64,000 bases of DNA from Pseudophaeomoniella oleicola (Eukaryota; Ascomycota; Eurotiomycetes; Phaeomoniellales; Phaeomoniellaceae): assembly GCA_003868215.1 (NCBI GenBank), contig QWDQ01000059.1, positions 94,623-158,622 of the forward strand, in the 5' to 3' direction. The notes under the pieces are model-generated. The model was not told the origin of the DNA. It ran no database searches and saw nothing but the letters and a program-made list of their open reading frames with translations. A program made the position numbers and the translations under genes. Of this stretch, positions 11,086-23,257 are shown piece after piece. Numbering within the stretch: position 1 is the first letter of the stretch; each line of letters opens with the position of its first letter.

Positions 11086-13263
11086 ATGTCGGACGGAGAA
11101 ACAAAACCCCCGGTGGTCGTAAGTAGTTCTGCTCTATATTGCGGGAACCCAATTGCTTACAATCTTTCGAGGCCGAGGCGCATGAGGTCGACACCTACCA
11201 GTGAGCTCTCCAGTCCCCTTTAAAATCCTTTCCTGGGTTATCGTGGTATACTAACAGGTGCCTCGCAGTATTCCTCAGGCATTCTACGAAAAGGGCTCGT
11301 CAAAGCCGCATTTGGATGGCCTCGATCATTATAAAGAACTATACAAGGAGTCGATCGAACAACCGCAGAAATTCTGGGGGAACCTTGCTCGAGAGCTTCT
11401 CACGTGGGAGCGGGACTTCCAAACAACCCACATTGGCTCCTTAGCAAATGGTGACAGTGCATGGTTCGTCGAAGGCCGTCTCAATGCATCGTTCAATTGC
11501 GTTGATCGACATGCCATCAAGAACCCCGACAAAGTGGCTATCATCTACGAGTCTGATGAACCCGGTGAAGGGCGCAAGATCACATATGGAGAGTTGCTGA
11601 GGGAAGTGTCGAGGACGGCTTACGTGCTGAAACAGATGGGTGTGAAGAAAGGTGACACTGTCGCAATCTACCTCCCCATGATCCCCGAAGCCATTGTAGC
11701 TTTTATGGCCTGTACACGTATCGGTGCGGTCCACTCCGTCGTTTTCGCTGGCTTTTCGTCCGATTCTCTGAAAGACCGCGTCCTTGATGCATCTTCGAAG
11801 GTTGTTATCACCTCGGACGAAGGCAAGCGGGGTGGAAAACTCATTGGTACGAAGAAAATCGTCGACGAGGCACTGAAGAAATGTCCGGATGTCAAGGGTG
11901 TTTTGGTGTACAGACGAACGGGGGCTGATGTCCCCATGACCGCCGGTCGCGATTTATGGTGGCACGAGGAGGTTGAGAAGTACCCGAACTACATTGCCCC
12001 AGAATCAATGAACTCAGAGGACCCGTTATTCCTTTTGTACACGTCTGGCTCCACTGGGAAGCCGAAAGGTGTAATGCACACGACTGGTGGTTATTTGCTT
12101 GGAGCCGCTGCCACCGGAAAGTATGTGTTCGATATTCACGACGACGACACATTCTTCTGTGGTGGTGATGTTGGTTGGATCACTGGCCACACATATGTCG
12201 TCTATGCGCCGCTCCTCCTTGGTGTCGCAACTGTTGTTTTCGAGGGCACGCCAGCATATCCCAGCTTCTCCAGATACTGGGATGTCATTGAGCAATACAA
12301 TGTATCGCAGTTCTACGTCGCGCCAACTGCTCTTCGTCTTTTAAAGCGCGCTGGTGATGAACATGTCAAGCATGCGATGAAGCACCTCCGTGTACTTGGA
12401 TCTGTTGGTGAGCCGATTGCTGCAGAAGTCTGGAAGTGGTATCATCATGTGGTAGGTAAAGAACAAGCGCATATTGTCGACACCTACTGGCAGACCGAAA
12501 CCGGATCACACGTCATTACGCCACTTGGAGGTGTTACGCCGACAAAGCCTGGTAGTGCATCCCTACCTTTCTTTGGAATCGAGCCAGCCATTATCGATCC
12601 CGTCTCCGGTGAGGAGATCGAGGGCAACGACGTTGAGGGCGTGCTAGCATTCAAGCAGCCATGGCCAAGTATGGCTCGCACAGTCTGGGGAGCGCACAAG
12701 AGATACATGGACACATATCTCAACGTCTACAAAGGCTATTATGTGAGTGTACTCATTCGAAACGAGCTCGTAAATCATGCTGATGTCTGTAATAGTTCAC
12801 TGGCGATGGTGCTGGTCGCGACCATGAAGGCTATTATTGGATCCGTGGCCGTGTAGATGATGTAGTTAACGTTTCGGGTCATCGACTGTCTACCGCTGAA
12901 ATCGAGGCCGCCTTGATTGAGCATCATGCCGTCGCGGAAGCCGCTGTCGTTGGCATCAACGACGAGCTTACTGGACAAGCTGTCAACGCATTCGTCTCAC
13001 TTAAAGAAGGCAACGAGACCAGCGACCAGATACGCAAAGATCTTATCCTGCAAGTCAGAAAGTCAATCGGACCTTTTGCGGCACCCAAGGCTGTTTTCGT
13101 CGTTGACGACCTTCCGAAGACCAGAAGTGGGAAAATTATGCGTCGTATTTTGAGAAAGATTCTGAGCGGCGAAGAAGACAGTTTGGGCGATACGTCAACA
13201 CTGAGCGACCCCAGTGTTGTCGGCAAGATCATTAACATTGTCGTGGCAAGCAGGAAAAAGTAG
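11086..13263 (+). CDS. facA: acetyl-CoA synthetase (acetate-CoA ligase)
   Basis: Converts acetate, ATP and CoA to acetyl-CoA through an acetyl-adenylate; in fungi it is needed for growth on acetate and supplies cytosolic acetyl-CoA. Exons 11086-11118, 11172-11200, 11269-12742 and 12796-13263 give 667 aa, close to the about 670 aa of Aspergillus FacA. The P-loop motif is [15 protein letters not shown], followed by [27 protein letters not shown], and after the last intron [30 protein letters not shown] as separate conserved blocks. [16 protein letters not shown] carries the C-terminal catalytic Lys. The second exon is only 29 nt. For exon 3, an acceptor at 11268 gives [13 protein letters not shown], which matches the family better than the alternative acceptor 11 bases upstream. 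Regulation by FacB and CreA is known for the Aspergillus gene and only inferred here. Confidence 0.95.
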
Positions 13264-14046
13264 ATACGAGCGCCGGAGGTAGGCTTTTAATTCGATGGTC
13301 TGGCTATCTTTGCCCTTCAGATTTCGCACTTATACCATCTGATGTCATGTATGAGTCAAAGATACAGACTCTTAAACCACTTATCTATTTGTATTTAAAT
13401 ATAAGGACATTCTCAACTGTGTATGCCTAATCCAGCAAAAGGTAGTGTCCAATCATATAGGGTGATCGATCAGCTCTAGACCAGTCGATTCGCTGTGATG
13501 TGACTGTGGTTGGGCATTGGGGGTTGCTGCCTACTGCCTAGGAGGTCAAATGTTTCAAGTGTTGACCTCCTTAGTCATCCGAGGTCTTTGGTCTTCTGCC
13601 AAGGGCCCAAGAAGATTCGGGCGTGGAGCCTGGAGCAGGTCCTCCTTAGCTTTAAGTCCCACGTCAAGGGACAAATTCATCCCATCACTTTCGGAACAGC
13701 GCACCTTTCTTTTCACTCCCGTCAACGCGACGAGCAGCTCTCACCCAGCAGCGCTCACTTTCACGAATCTTCTTATTCTTTCTTGTCGAAAGCAAGCGCC
13801 CGCAAGCAACATTCAAAGCCGGCGCGTATTTTTCTTTTTCGGGCAATGATTATTTTGTAATCTTTTCGCATTCTCAATTCGAGTTATTTCCCGTCATCAA
13901 AACAGCCTCCAGTGCAAGATCGCGTCGGACTCAGCCCACCAATCGCGTCAAGTTGTGGTGCAGAACCATACTGCTCGCGAGAATCGATCTGAATCGGTTT
14001 GACTGGAGATTCGCTCGCAGATTTCGACGGTGACAGGGTTCTCGAT
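13264..14046. other. intergenic region between acetyl-CoA synthetase and Nup98-Nup96 genes
   Basis: About 780 bases holding the 3' flank of the synthetase and the promoter and leader of the nucleoporin gene. Open plus-strand frames at 13510-13860 lack any family resemblance. Nothing else is recognised. Confidence 0.5.
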
Positions 14047-17000
14047 ATGTCGTTTGGTGGATTCGGTGGCTTTGGCCAGAACAACACGAACCAGCAAGGT
14101 TCTGGTTTTGGAGGATTCGGAAGCTCAAACAATACGACAACAGGTACGTAGGCGTGTTGTTTTGTGGTGGTCAACGTCTGAGTCCTGGGTCCTACCGGCG
14201 CTTTCGATTCGACGGGATTACGACAAACGTTGTGAGTGTCTGGCGTTAAATCTGACTGGAAAGCTTCACCAGGATTCGGGTCAACCGGAAACACTGGATT
14301 TGGCTCCAATACTCCATCAGCTAACCCTTTCGGGGGTTTCGGTGCGAACAATAATACCAGCAATACGGGAGGAGGTACGTGGAAACGAGGACTGTCGCGT
14401 TCAATATTATTTGCTTCACCGACTGTTGCCTGGATCGCGATTTACGGCTGCCTTGTTGCGCCTCTTCTTTTCCTTTATTCGCGCAGCTCGAACCCAGAGA
14501 CTTTGCAATCTTTGATACAGAGTAACATACATGATGCAGTCCTCGCGCACTCAATCTCCGCGTTCTCGCAGATATGGTTCCTTACTAACACCAGATCGAC
14601 TAGGTTTCGGATCAAATGCTGGATCCTCTCTCTTCGGAAACAATCAAAATAAGTCGACATTCGGTACACCCGCTTCAACAGGTGGTAGTATGTTTGGCGC
14701 CAGTACAACTGGTACGACCGGCACCTCTGGTGGATTCGGTGGCTTTGGCCAGAATACCAACAACAACACGTCTGGGGGCTTCAGCTTCGGTCAGAAGTCG
14801 AGTGGATTCGGTAGTGGCACTGGTTCTGGATCAACACTGTTCGGCTCAGGTGGTGGCGCCGGTGCCGGTGCTGGTGGCACCAGCAGTTTCGGCTCAGGGA
14901 CCAACGCTTCTTTTGGCGGTTCGGGCACTGCCCTTGGCTCGCAGCCAGTTCCTCCATGTGAGGGAACGGGGTCGACGCCTTTTGCACCGTTCACTGAGAA
15001 AGATGGGACTGGGCCTGTCACGAACAACTATCAGAGCATCACGTTCATGCAACCATATCAGAAGTACTCTTTCGAAGAACTGCGATTAGCTGATTACAAC
15101 GCTGGCCGCAAAAACGCATCTAGTGGCCAGCCGGGTGCTTTTGGCACAAGTACTGGCTTCGGAGGATTCGGCTCATCTGGTGGTGGATTCGGCGCATCTA
15201 ACACTAACACTAACACTAACACTAACACTTTCGGTGGAGCTCCGTCTTCGACACCTGGGTTTGGCCAGGCAGCTAGTTCTGGTGGTTTTGGTTCGGCTAA
15301 CACTGGTGGCGGTCTTTTTGGAGCGAAACCTGCCACTACTGGCGGTTTGTTCGGCGGCGGTCAACAGTCTAGTGGCGCAACATCAGGTGGCCTATTTGGC
15401 GGAACTACAGGTGGCACCACAGGCGGTACAACAGGTGGCTTTGGTGGATTTGGGCAATCGGGAAACACCGCAGGCAATACCGGTGGTGGTCTATTTGGTG
15501 CTTCTCAGACCTCGAAACCAGGAGGCATGTTTGGATCGACCCCGGCTCCGTCAGGTGGTACAGGTTTTGGTGGATTTGGGTCCAATACTTCTACTGGGGG
15601 TGGTAGCTTGTTCGGCGGTAGTAACGCCAACAGCACTGGAAGTACGCCCTTTGGAGCAGCGCAGCAGCAGAACACCCCTGGACAGAGTGGTGGTTTATTT
15701 GGTCAACCTGCTGCGCAGAACAAACCCGCCTTCGGTGGCTTTGGCTCATCCACTTCACAGCCCCAACAGAGCGGCGGTCTATTTGGAGGCAATGCATCAA
15801 ATAACACAGGAGGTGGTCTTTTCGGCGGCCAGCCTTCACAGCCCCAGCCATCTGGTGGCCTCTTTGGCGGCACTTCACAAGGACAATCATCAGGCGGTCT
15901 ATTCGCTAATCAGCCGCAAAATAATCAACAGTCTGGCGGCCTGTTCGGGCCCAAGCCTGCCGGATCAAGCACATTCGGTGGATTTGGTGCCAATAACAAC
16001 CAATCACAGGGTACCACAGGCGGCTTATTTAGTAACAATACAAATCAGCAACAAGGTTCTAGCCTCTTTGGTGGACAGCAACCAAAACCCGCAAGTGGTG
16101 GTCTTTTTGGTGGGTCATTCGGAGCAAGTCAAAACCAGCAGCCGTCAGGTGGTTCCCTTTTTGGCGGAAGCGGCTCGAATAGCTTGTTCGGTGGCTCGCA
16201 GCAGAATCAACAACCCAGTCAACCTCAAGGTCTGCGTGCCTCACTGTTGGAAGGAAACCCATACGGCGCGTCGTCTATTTGGTCCGGCCTTCCGGAGCCT
16301 TCAAAGGATAACTCAGGGCCCCTTGTTACACCGCTATCAGCCAGTCAGAAGTTGAAAGAATCACAGGCTCGATCAAGTTTCAGATACTCGCCAGTCTCCC
16401 GCCTTTATAGCACGCCGCCTCGCCGTACTGGCTATGGTTTTAGCTATTCGACCTATGGAACTCCCTCAAGCGCATCTAGCACTCCTGGCACTGCCAGTGT
16501 TAGTGGAAGTGTACATGGGAGGGGGTTCACTGGAGGAAGCTTCGGTCGCTCAATGACTAAGAGTTTCTCCTCGAGCAACCTGCGTCAACAGTATTCCTCT
16601 GAAGGAGAGAGCCTTCTGACACCAGGTGCTCTTGCCCCAGGACATTCTCGCTATTCCAGTGGTAGCATCCGCCGTCTGACGATCGACCGAAGCTTGAAAA
16701 CTGATCTATTTGCTCGATCCCCTCTTGCCGCCTTACCACCAGCGACAACAAATGGTGTGATGAATGGAGAAAGTCAGCCGGAGCCCAATGAACAACCACA
16801 AAAACTCAAAAAGAGGGTCAGCTTTGATCAAGCTTCGTCCAGGGAGAATCCTACTACACTCAATGGTATCACTGGTGCATTGGTTCGCACTGAAACTGAC
16901 GGTGCAGAAACTCCAGCTGACGAGCAAGGTTTGCTCAGATCATCCCGACGTCAGAACGGGGCCACGCCATCATCGGATGGCGATGCTCGTGGCAAGGAGC

Positions 17001-20000
17001 TCGCTGTTGTCCCTGAGGACCGAGCTGCAGATAACACAGTTTCAAATATGCGCTTGCCACATGATGCACCAGTCACCCCTGATCCACAACCCGGCGAATA
17101 CTGGATGAGACCATCCAAAGTCGAGCTCAGCAAGCTGCCGCGTGAGAAGCTCGAAGCCTTCAAGGGATTTACGGTTGGCCGCCAAGGCTGCGGCTCTGTG
17201 ACATTTGACGAACCTGTTGACCTGACCAAGGTACCACTTGACGAACTCTATGGCAAAAACATCGATATTGGTGTTCGTTCTATCACTGTGTACCCTGATG
17301 CGAGCACAAAGCCTCCGAGAGGTAGCGGGCTCAACGTTCCGTCGACTCTCCACTTGGAGAATTCATGGCCACGTGCGCGGGGCAAGCCTTCCTCTGCTAC
17401 CAGTGGTCCTCTGTTTGACAAACATGTTGATCGTCTCAAGAAGGTCAAGGGCACGAACTTCGTTAGTTACGATACTCAGACTGGTGTCTGGACCTTTACT
17501 GTACCCCATTATACCCGTTACGGTCTGGACTATGACGATGATGAAGAAGAGGAGGAAGATGGAAGTCCACTCAGTTCTGCTCCGGCTGATCTGCCAGAGG
17601 AGACCCCAAGGAATGCTTCAGCTGGAGATACGGACCTTGATCAAACTCCAGGTGACTCAATGATGGAGGATGACACCTTCGGCTACAAAAAGGTTCTTCC
17701 TGGCGCCTTTGGTCGGCAGCCTGCATACGAAGAGACCCAAACTCATCAACAGTCTTTTTTAGGTGATCGCTCCGTAGCTGTCGGATCTGACATTTCAGAC
17801 CAATCGGACATGGAAGAGTCAGATCAAGAAATGGAGATGGCTGGATCATTCCCACAGCCAGAATCCGCTACGGAGCATGAGGATGCCAATGATGAGGATG
17901 AGAAATACCCCTTCGGTACTCCGGGAAGACATGTCTTGGATCTCAACGGCGATTGGGCAGAGCAGCTGCAACGTACTATCAGTCCTCGGAAGCAGGATCG
18001 AGAAGCACTTCGAGAGATGCAGTCAAAGGTTCTTATCGACATAGAACCCCAACCAGAACCTGCGCCTAAATCCCGCACAAGAAACAATGAGTTCAAGACC
18101 AGTATTGACGTAATGAATTCGTTATTTGGTCAACATGAAGAGCGAATGTCTGCAGCAACAAAGAAGCAGAGCGTTGGAGGAAAAGGCTTTGAGGTTTGAT
18201 TTCCCCCCCTTCCATTTCCTACCGAGAAATTGTGCATCATGGAGTAGCCCATCTTGAATACAATGTTGAACCCAATCATTTACCTAGATAGTTATCAATG
18301 AGAAAACAGATTGCTAAACAAATTCTCTCTTCTAGTGGCCCTATCCTAAACGTGCTAAGACATTCGATGCTTCTGAGCTCAAAGGCGCCGATCAAGCCTG
18401 GCATGCGTCTTTCAAACCTCGATGGACATCAACGAATCATCTCATATATGCATCGGCCGATGAACCAACATATTCAGACAGGCCATGGACCTGGACTGAA
18501 GTCGGTGTCGGATGTGTCCCAGACGTTAAGATGACGGCTCTAGTCAATTGCTATGAAGAGGTATGTGCCGGAAGTGAACTTTCAAATATCTCCGATTTCT
18601 AACGCTGATCCAGTCATGTGGTGCACAACAATGGAAGCTACCAAATGTCGACATCGAAGTGTCGAATGGTGTGCCACGAGCACAAATGCGTAAAGTCAGC
18701 TTTGAAGACCTCTCTCAGCAAGTCGCGAAATTCGAGCGAGAGTTTGGCAAGACCAAAGCTACAGTCAATGAATTTCTCATTTGGAAGTGCGCGTGTATAC
18801 TGTTCGAGGACTATGAGGACCAATTCACGGCCGGGCTCACAGATGCACAAAAGAAGCAATTTGAGCATCGCATCCGAAAAGACAGGTTCTGCCAGTTGTG
18901 GGAGTTGCTCATTTTGGAAAAGAACCTTTCTCCGCTGTCCAACCCTGGTGCTTCTCCAGAAGAGCTTGCTGTTCGATATTTGTCACTAAGGGACGTCGAA
19001 GGCGCATGCCGTGTCCTTATCGACAATGGTGACTTTCGTCTCGCTACGCTGGTCTCGGAGATTGGCAACTCTGACAAGTCCTTCCGTGAAAACATCAAGG
19101 ATCAGCTCACAGCATGGAGGGATCAAGGCCTCGTTTCAGAAATGACTGACGAGATACGCACTTTGTATGAACTTCTTGCGGGTAATACCACCATCTGTGA
19201 AGGAAAGAGTAATGTTCCGAGTGAAGATCGTGCGACGACCTTCTCCATCTCTGAGCGCTGGGATCTCGACTGGCTTCAAGCTTTTGGGCTTGTGCTGTTC
19301 TACGGGATTCTTCAGGATGATCCAATCGAAGTAGCGATTGCGGATTACACCGAGAAGCTCGAATCAAAGGAAGAGTCGGCTTTCCCTTCTGTCGAAAACA
19401 TCGGTGACAATTCACGAATTGTTCAGTCAGATGCCGAATCACCGTTCTGGGTCCTCCTAAAGATCTACGCGGAACTAAAAGGCCGTGGAAGTCAGACAGG
19501 GCAGCAAGTTGTCCTACCTCAGGCCATCTCACCCCTTTCCAAGCCGTTTGACTCACGATTCACATTCCAACTTCATCATGCACTGGCAGCCCATGGCGAT
19601 AAGATGCATGTTGATCAAGCACGTGCGGACCAACTTTGTACGGAACTTGCTTTCCAATACACTTCTAGTGGCATGTACCTTGATGCTGTCTATGCTCTTC
19701 TCTTCTTGTCTGATGAACGCGAAAGAGAGACTGCGATTCGTGACGTCCTCTTTTCAAATGCTCTTCGACTGCCAGAATATCTGGAAGGCCGCGATTCTAC
19801 CCAGAGATCAGATGAATGGCATGTTCTCGAGACTGTTCTCAAGATCCCCCGGGCATGGCGCTGCGAAGCCAAAGCTCTCTACTATCGTTTTGTCAACGAT
19901 CCCGCCGAAGAGTACCAATATCTCCTTCAAGCCGGTCTCTTCATTGAAGCCCATGACACTGTTTCCCGCCGCGTTGCTCCCCTCATGGTCGTCAACGGTG

Positions 20001-20590
20001 ACTATCAACGCCTCTATGACCTCCTCGACCTCTTCCAACCCGCCGTCGAAGGCGATGGCAGAGGGGACTTCCTCGGCCACGTTCCCGGCTGGATGCTCGG
20101 CGGAGGCGTCTATCTCGACTTCCTCACCCTCGCCGCCTTCCCCGACAACGAACGCCACAACGACTGGCTTTTCGACCCGAGCACCGAATCCGGCCACATC
20201 ACCCGTCGCTTACAGGCCAGTCTTGCCGAGATGGGCAAGGCGATCCAGAAACGCCAGCACCAGAACCGCGAGACGAATGGGGATTCCGGGCCCTTGAGCG
20301 CCGGCGGCAATGCAGAAGAGGTCCTGGAAGCGGTTGCGTGTAGAATGATGGCGGAATTCTTGGCGAGATGGATGGTCAAATGCCAAAACGTAAGTTCTGG
20401 AATCCCCGCGCGAACCCCCCATAACCAGAAGGAAATAAAAAGGGAACAAGAAACTAATTGTAAGATACAGTACAACAACCTCCTCAACCTGCCCCTATCA
20501 AGTTCCGCGAGAATCCGCCACACGCAAACGCTGAGCGTGAATTATTATCGTAGTGTTATGGCTGCTGGTGGTGGTGGTGGTGGAAGATAA
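14047..20590 (+). CDS. sonB: nucleoporin Nup98-Nup96 precursor (SonB type)
   Basis: Precursor of two nuclear pore proteins. Six exons (14047-14143, 14273-14374, 14604-18193, 18336-18560, 18614-20389, 20471-20590) keep frame and encode 1969 aa. The N-terminal part is an FG/GLFG repeat domain (dozens of GGLFGG and GFGGFG units) interrupted near residue 211 by the Gle2-binding (GLEBS) segment QSITFMQPYQKYSFEELRLA. The autoproteolytic domain (GEYWMRPSKVEL to TFTVPHYTRYG) predicts self-cleavage between Y1036 and T1037 of HYT, which stands where human Nup98 has HFS. An acidic linker leads into the helical Nup96 part, a member of the Y-shaped scaffold complex. The last intron (81 nt) is a multiple of three and open if retained. 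A poly-Gly run ends the protein. The call is very secure; the two 5' introns (129 and 229 nt) are the least certain. Confidence 0.93.
15197..15229 (+). repeat. six-base tandem repeat encoding Thr-Asn within Nup98 FG domain
   Basis: About five copies of a CTAACA hexamer encode alternating Asn and Thr inside the repeat domain. Because the unit is two codons long, copy-number changes would keep the frame. Confidence 0.85.
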
Positions 20591-21029
20591 GAAGAGAGAG
20601 ATAGGAAGAAGGAAGGTCCATGGGACTTTCTTGATTTATTGGTACCTAGCTTTGAGTGAATGAGCAAAGGAGTGAGTGATTACTGATGGGGAGTGGGAAA
20701 TGGGAAAAGGGAGTACTCACTCGGTGGGTTAGCTAGCTTTTAAGGAGGCTTTAGAGACCTCACTCAGGTTCAGTAGATAGATAGATAGATAGCTGTCAAA
20801 CAAAAAAGGAATGAAATGAACAAGAAACACTAAAAAGGGCAATTGCGTTGTGTTCTGTCAGAATCCGATCCAGAATAACGTACTCGGACGTACAATGACA
20901 ACACATGTAGGTATTCTTCTTATGTACATGTACTACGTACGTAGGTACGTACACACAAACAACCCAGACCCTCACCAAAATCACACTCTGCTCTTACTTT
21001 CCTTCAAACACAACCTAACCTAACCTAAC
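20591..21029. other. convergent 3' region between Nup98-Nup96 and complex I genes
   Basis: About 440 bases between two genes that end toward each other. It contains an (AGAT)n microsatellite around 20774-20794, a cluster of GTAGGTAC-like palindromic motifs at 20908-20955, and CCTAA-type pentamers at 21011-21031. No gene is seen. Confidence 0.6.
20774..20794 (+). repeat. (AGAT)n microsatellite
   Basis: About five AGAT units lie in the convergent spacer downstream of the nucleoporin gene. There is no coding role. Confidence 0.85.
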
Positions 21030-21032
21030 CTA
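21011..21032 (+). repeat. short (CCTAA)n tandem array abutting a stop codon
   Basis: Four pentamer units of CCTAA (TTAGG on the other strand) run directly into the minus-strand stop codon of the complex I 51 kDa gene at 21030-21032. The unit resembles a telomere repeat one G shorter than the usual fungal TTAGGG. The array is short and could be chance. Confidence 0.8.
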
Positions 21033-22740
21033 TACGACCTCCTGTCCAGGCGCGATCAATCGACCCTTCTTATGAGCATCCGGTTCCCATCCACCAGCCA
21101 AAACCTGTCCACCATTCTTCTGCGCATACTCCTGCACACGTTTCTCGAGTTCGGGACGGAAGTGGCGGATGAGACCTTGAATTGGCCAAGCAAATGCTTC
21201 ACCGAGAGCTGTTGGAGGAAAGAAAGTTAGTTTCTAGGTCGGGGAATTCAGACACACGAGGAAAAGAAAACGGTGAGGACATACCGCAGATAGTGTGGCC
21301 TTCGACTTGTTTGGTGAGTTCTTGAAGCATGTCGATTTCTCGTTCACGAGCTTCACCTCTCTCGAATCGTTCCATCATCTTCATTGTCCACGAACTACCC
21401 TCTCTGCAAGGTGTACATTGGCCACAAGACTCATGCTTGTAAAAGGATGATAGCCGAGAGATCATTCGGACAACGTCTGCCGATTTGTCCATGACGATAA
21501 CAGCAGCTGTGCCGAGACCGGATTGACTATCTTTGAGAGCATCAAAATCCATAAGTTGGTTGTCACACACACTCTTCGGTAGAATCGGTGTGGATGAACC
21601 ACCAGGAATAATGGCTTGAAGGTTATCCCACCCTCCTCGAACTCCACCACAATGCTTCTCAATTAGGTCACGAAGAGGTATCGACATTTCTTCTTCGACG
21701 GTACATGGGTTGTTGACGTGTCCTGAGACGCAGAAAAGCTTTGTACCCTGATTTCGTTCACGTCCGAAACCGGCAAACCATTTCCCCCCTCGCCTGCAAA
21801 TGGTAGGGGCAACAGCGATAGTCTCGACATTAGCGACCGTTGATGGACAACCGAAAAGACCAACAGCAGCAGGGAAAGGAGGCTTGAGACGGGGTTTGCC
21901 AGCCTTGCCTTCTAGCGATTCGATAAGGGACGTCTCTTCACCACAGACATATGCGCCCATTCCGCGGTGTAGATAGACGTCAAAGTCATATCCACTGCCA
22001 CATGCGTTCTTGCCAATCAACCCGGCTTTATATGCTTCTTGAATCGCTCTTTGGAGGACGGTAGCTTCGTGGTAAAATTCACCTCTGATGTAGATATATG
22101 CAGCAGTCTGTACTTCCATTAGATTCCGCTAAGATTAGCCACCCACCGAGGGCACTTACCGCGTTCATTGCTCTTCCTGCAACCAAACAGCCTTCAATCA
22201 GCTTGTGTGGATCTTTACGCATGATTTCTCTGTCCTTGCAAGTCCCTGGTTCACCCTCATCCGCGTTGACAACTAGGTAGCGCGGTTTGTTGTCCTTATC
22301 CCAATCTTTGAAGTTCATGAAAGACTGTCCCTGTTATCAGCAATTGTGTTGTCAATGGACCCAAAGAGCCAACATACCCATTTCATGCCTGATGGAAAAC
22401 CTGCTCCACCTCTTCCTCGCAGACCTGAAGCTTTGATTTCTGAAATGATCCAGTCATGACCTTTGAGTATAATCTCCTTTGTCTTGTGCCAATCGCCATA
22501 CTTCATCGCACTCTTCAGATCAGCGCCATGATGACCGTATAGGTTTTGAAAGATCCGATCTTGATCCTTCAGTCCCCCATAGTGTCTGACAGGAGGTGTG
22601 TTATCTTGGACCGTTGCAAAAGAACGAGACTGCTGTCGTCTAGGAGTGGCGGAAGCTGTTGTGGAGGTAGACGGAAGAGCTCGACTCGCGGCACGGCTGA
22701 CCTTCGAGGTAGCAGCTCTAGCTGAAGGTCGGACTATCAT
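21030..22740 (-). CDS. nuo-51: NADH:ubiquinone oxidoreductase 51 kDa flavoprotein subunit, mitochondrial
   Basis: NADH-oxidising, FMN-binding subunit of respiratory complex I (NDUFV1/NuoF family). Exons on the minus strand are 22740-22378, 22324-22160, 22107-21285 and 21208-21030; the frame closes to 509 aa. The N terminus is rich in Arg, Ser and Ala without acids, fitting a mitochondrial presequence. Visible motifs are the FMN-site [31 protein letters not shown], the NADH-site region [23 protein letters not shown] (read as two blocks), and the 4Fe-4S ligand motif [11 protein letters not shown] with the later GHTIC Cys. Exon 2 is taken from TCT 22324, giving [10 protein letters not shown]; a site six bases earlier would add two residues. 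Introns are 52-76 nt. The subunit call is certain by motif. Confidence 0.95.
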
Positions 22741-23257
22741 GATGATGTCGCTCGAATGAGCTCTTCGAGAAGGAGATCACACCTGGCGGATCGTGGGAGA
22801 TGTGATGGCAGATTCGTTGTCGAGGATTATTATGAAGTCCTTGCGGGTTTGGCGGTTTTGGAGATTGGATTGGCCCATGACATTCGCGATTCGATTCTAC
22901 TGGCTTCTCATTGGTCAATGAGCTCCGTGCCAATTATCTCCACAATATCTTGCACATATCGTCAAAGCAACGCTGTCACTATCTTGGATGACTTGACAAT
23001 TCATCATTTAATATGGCCTTTCTCTCTATGCCACGTATATTTCATATCTTCTTCTCTTCCAGCAACGCTTGTTCTCCTTTCCAGGTCATCTATGTCGCGA
23101 AGAATTGGAGAAGTCTCACGGCGAACCATTATCCTCATCTGGTGTTGGTTTCTAGCTGATCTGTTTGGATAATCTGCGCTTCGTATGCAAACCGCAGTCT
23201 CTCAAAGCACGGTCTGCTCATCTGTCTACTTGTCTCTGGCCGGCAATAACTATCACT
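22741..23257. other. intergenic region upstream of complex I gene
   Basis: About 520 bases contain the promoter of the 51 kDa gene and the 3' flank of the dioxygenase gene, which is transcribed the same way. An open plus-strand frame at 22756-23172 has no family signature and lies over the promoter; it is not called. Confidence 0.5.

Noticed and set aside
15094-16355. Long alternative frames (for example 410 residues at 15123-16355) in the Nup98 repeat region
   Set aside because: Repetitive Gly/Phe-coding DNA keeps other frames open; only the GLFG frame matches the family and continues into the autoproteolytic domain.
22756-23172. Plus-strand open frame upstream of the complex I gene
   Set aside because: Lies over the expected promoter and has no recognisable domain.
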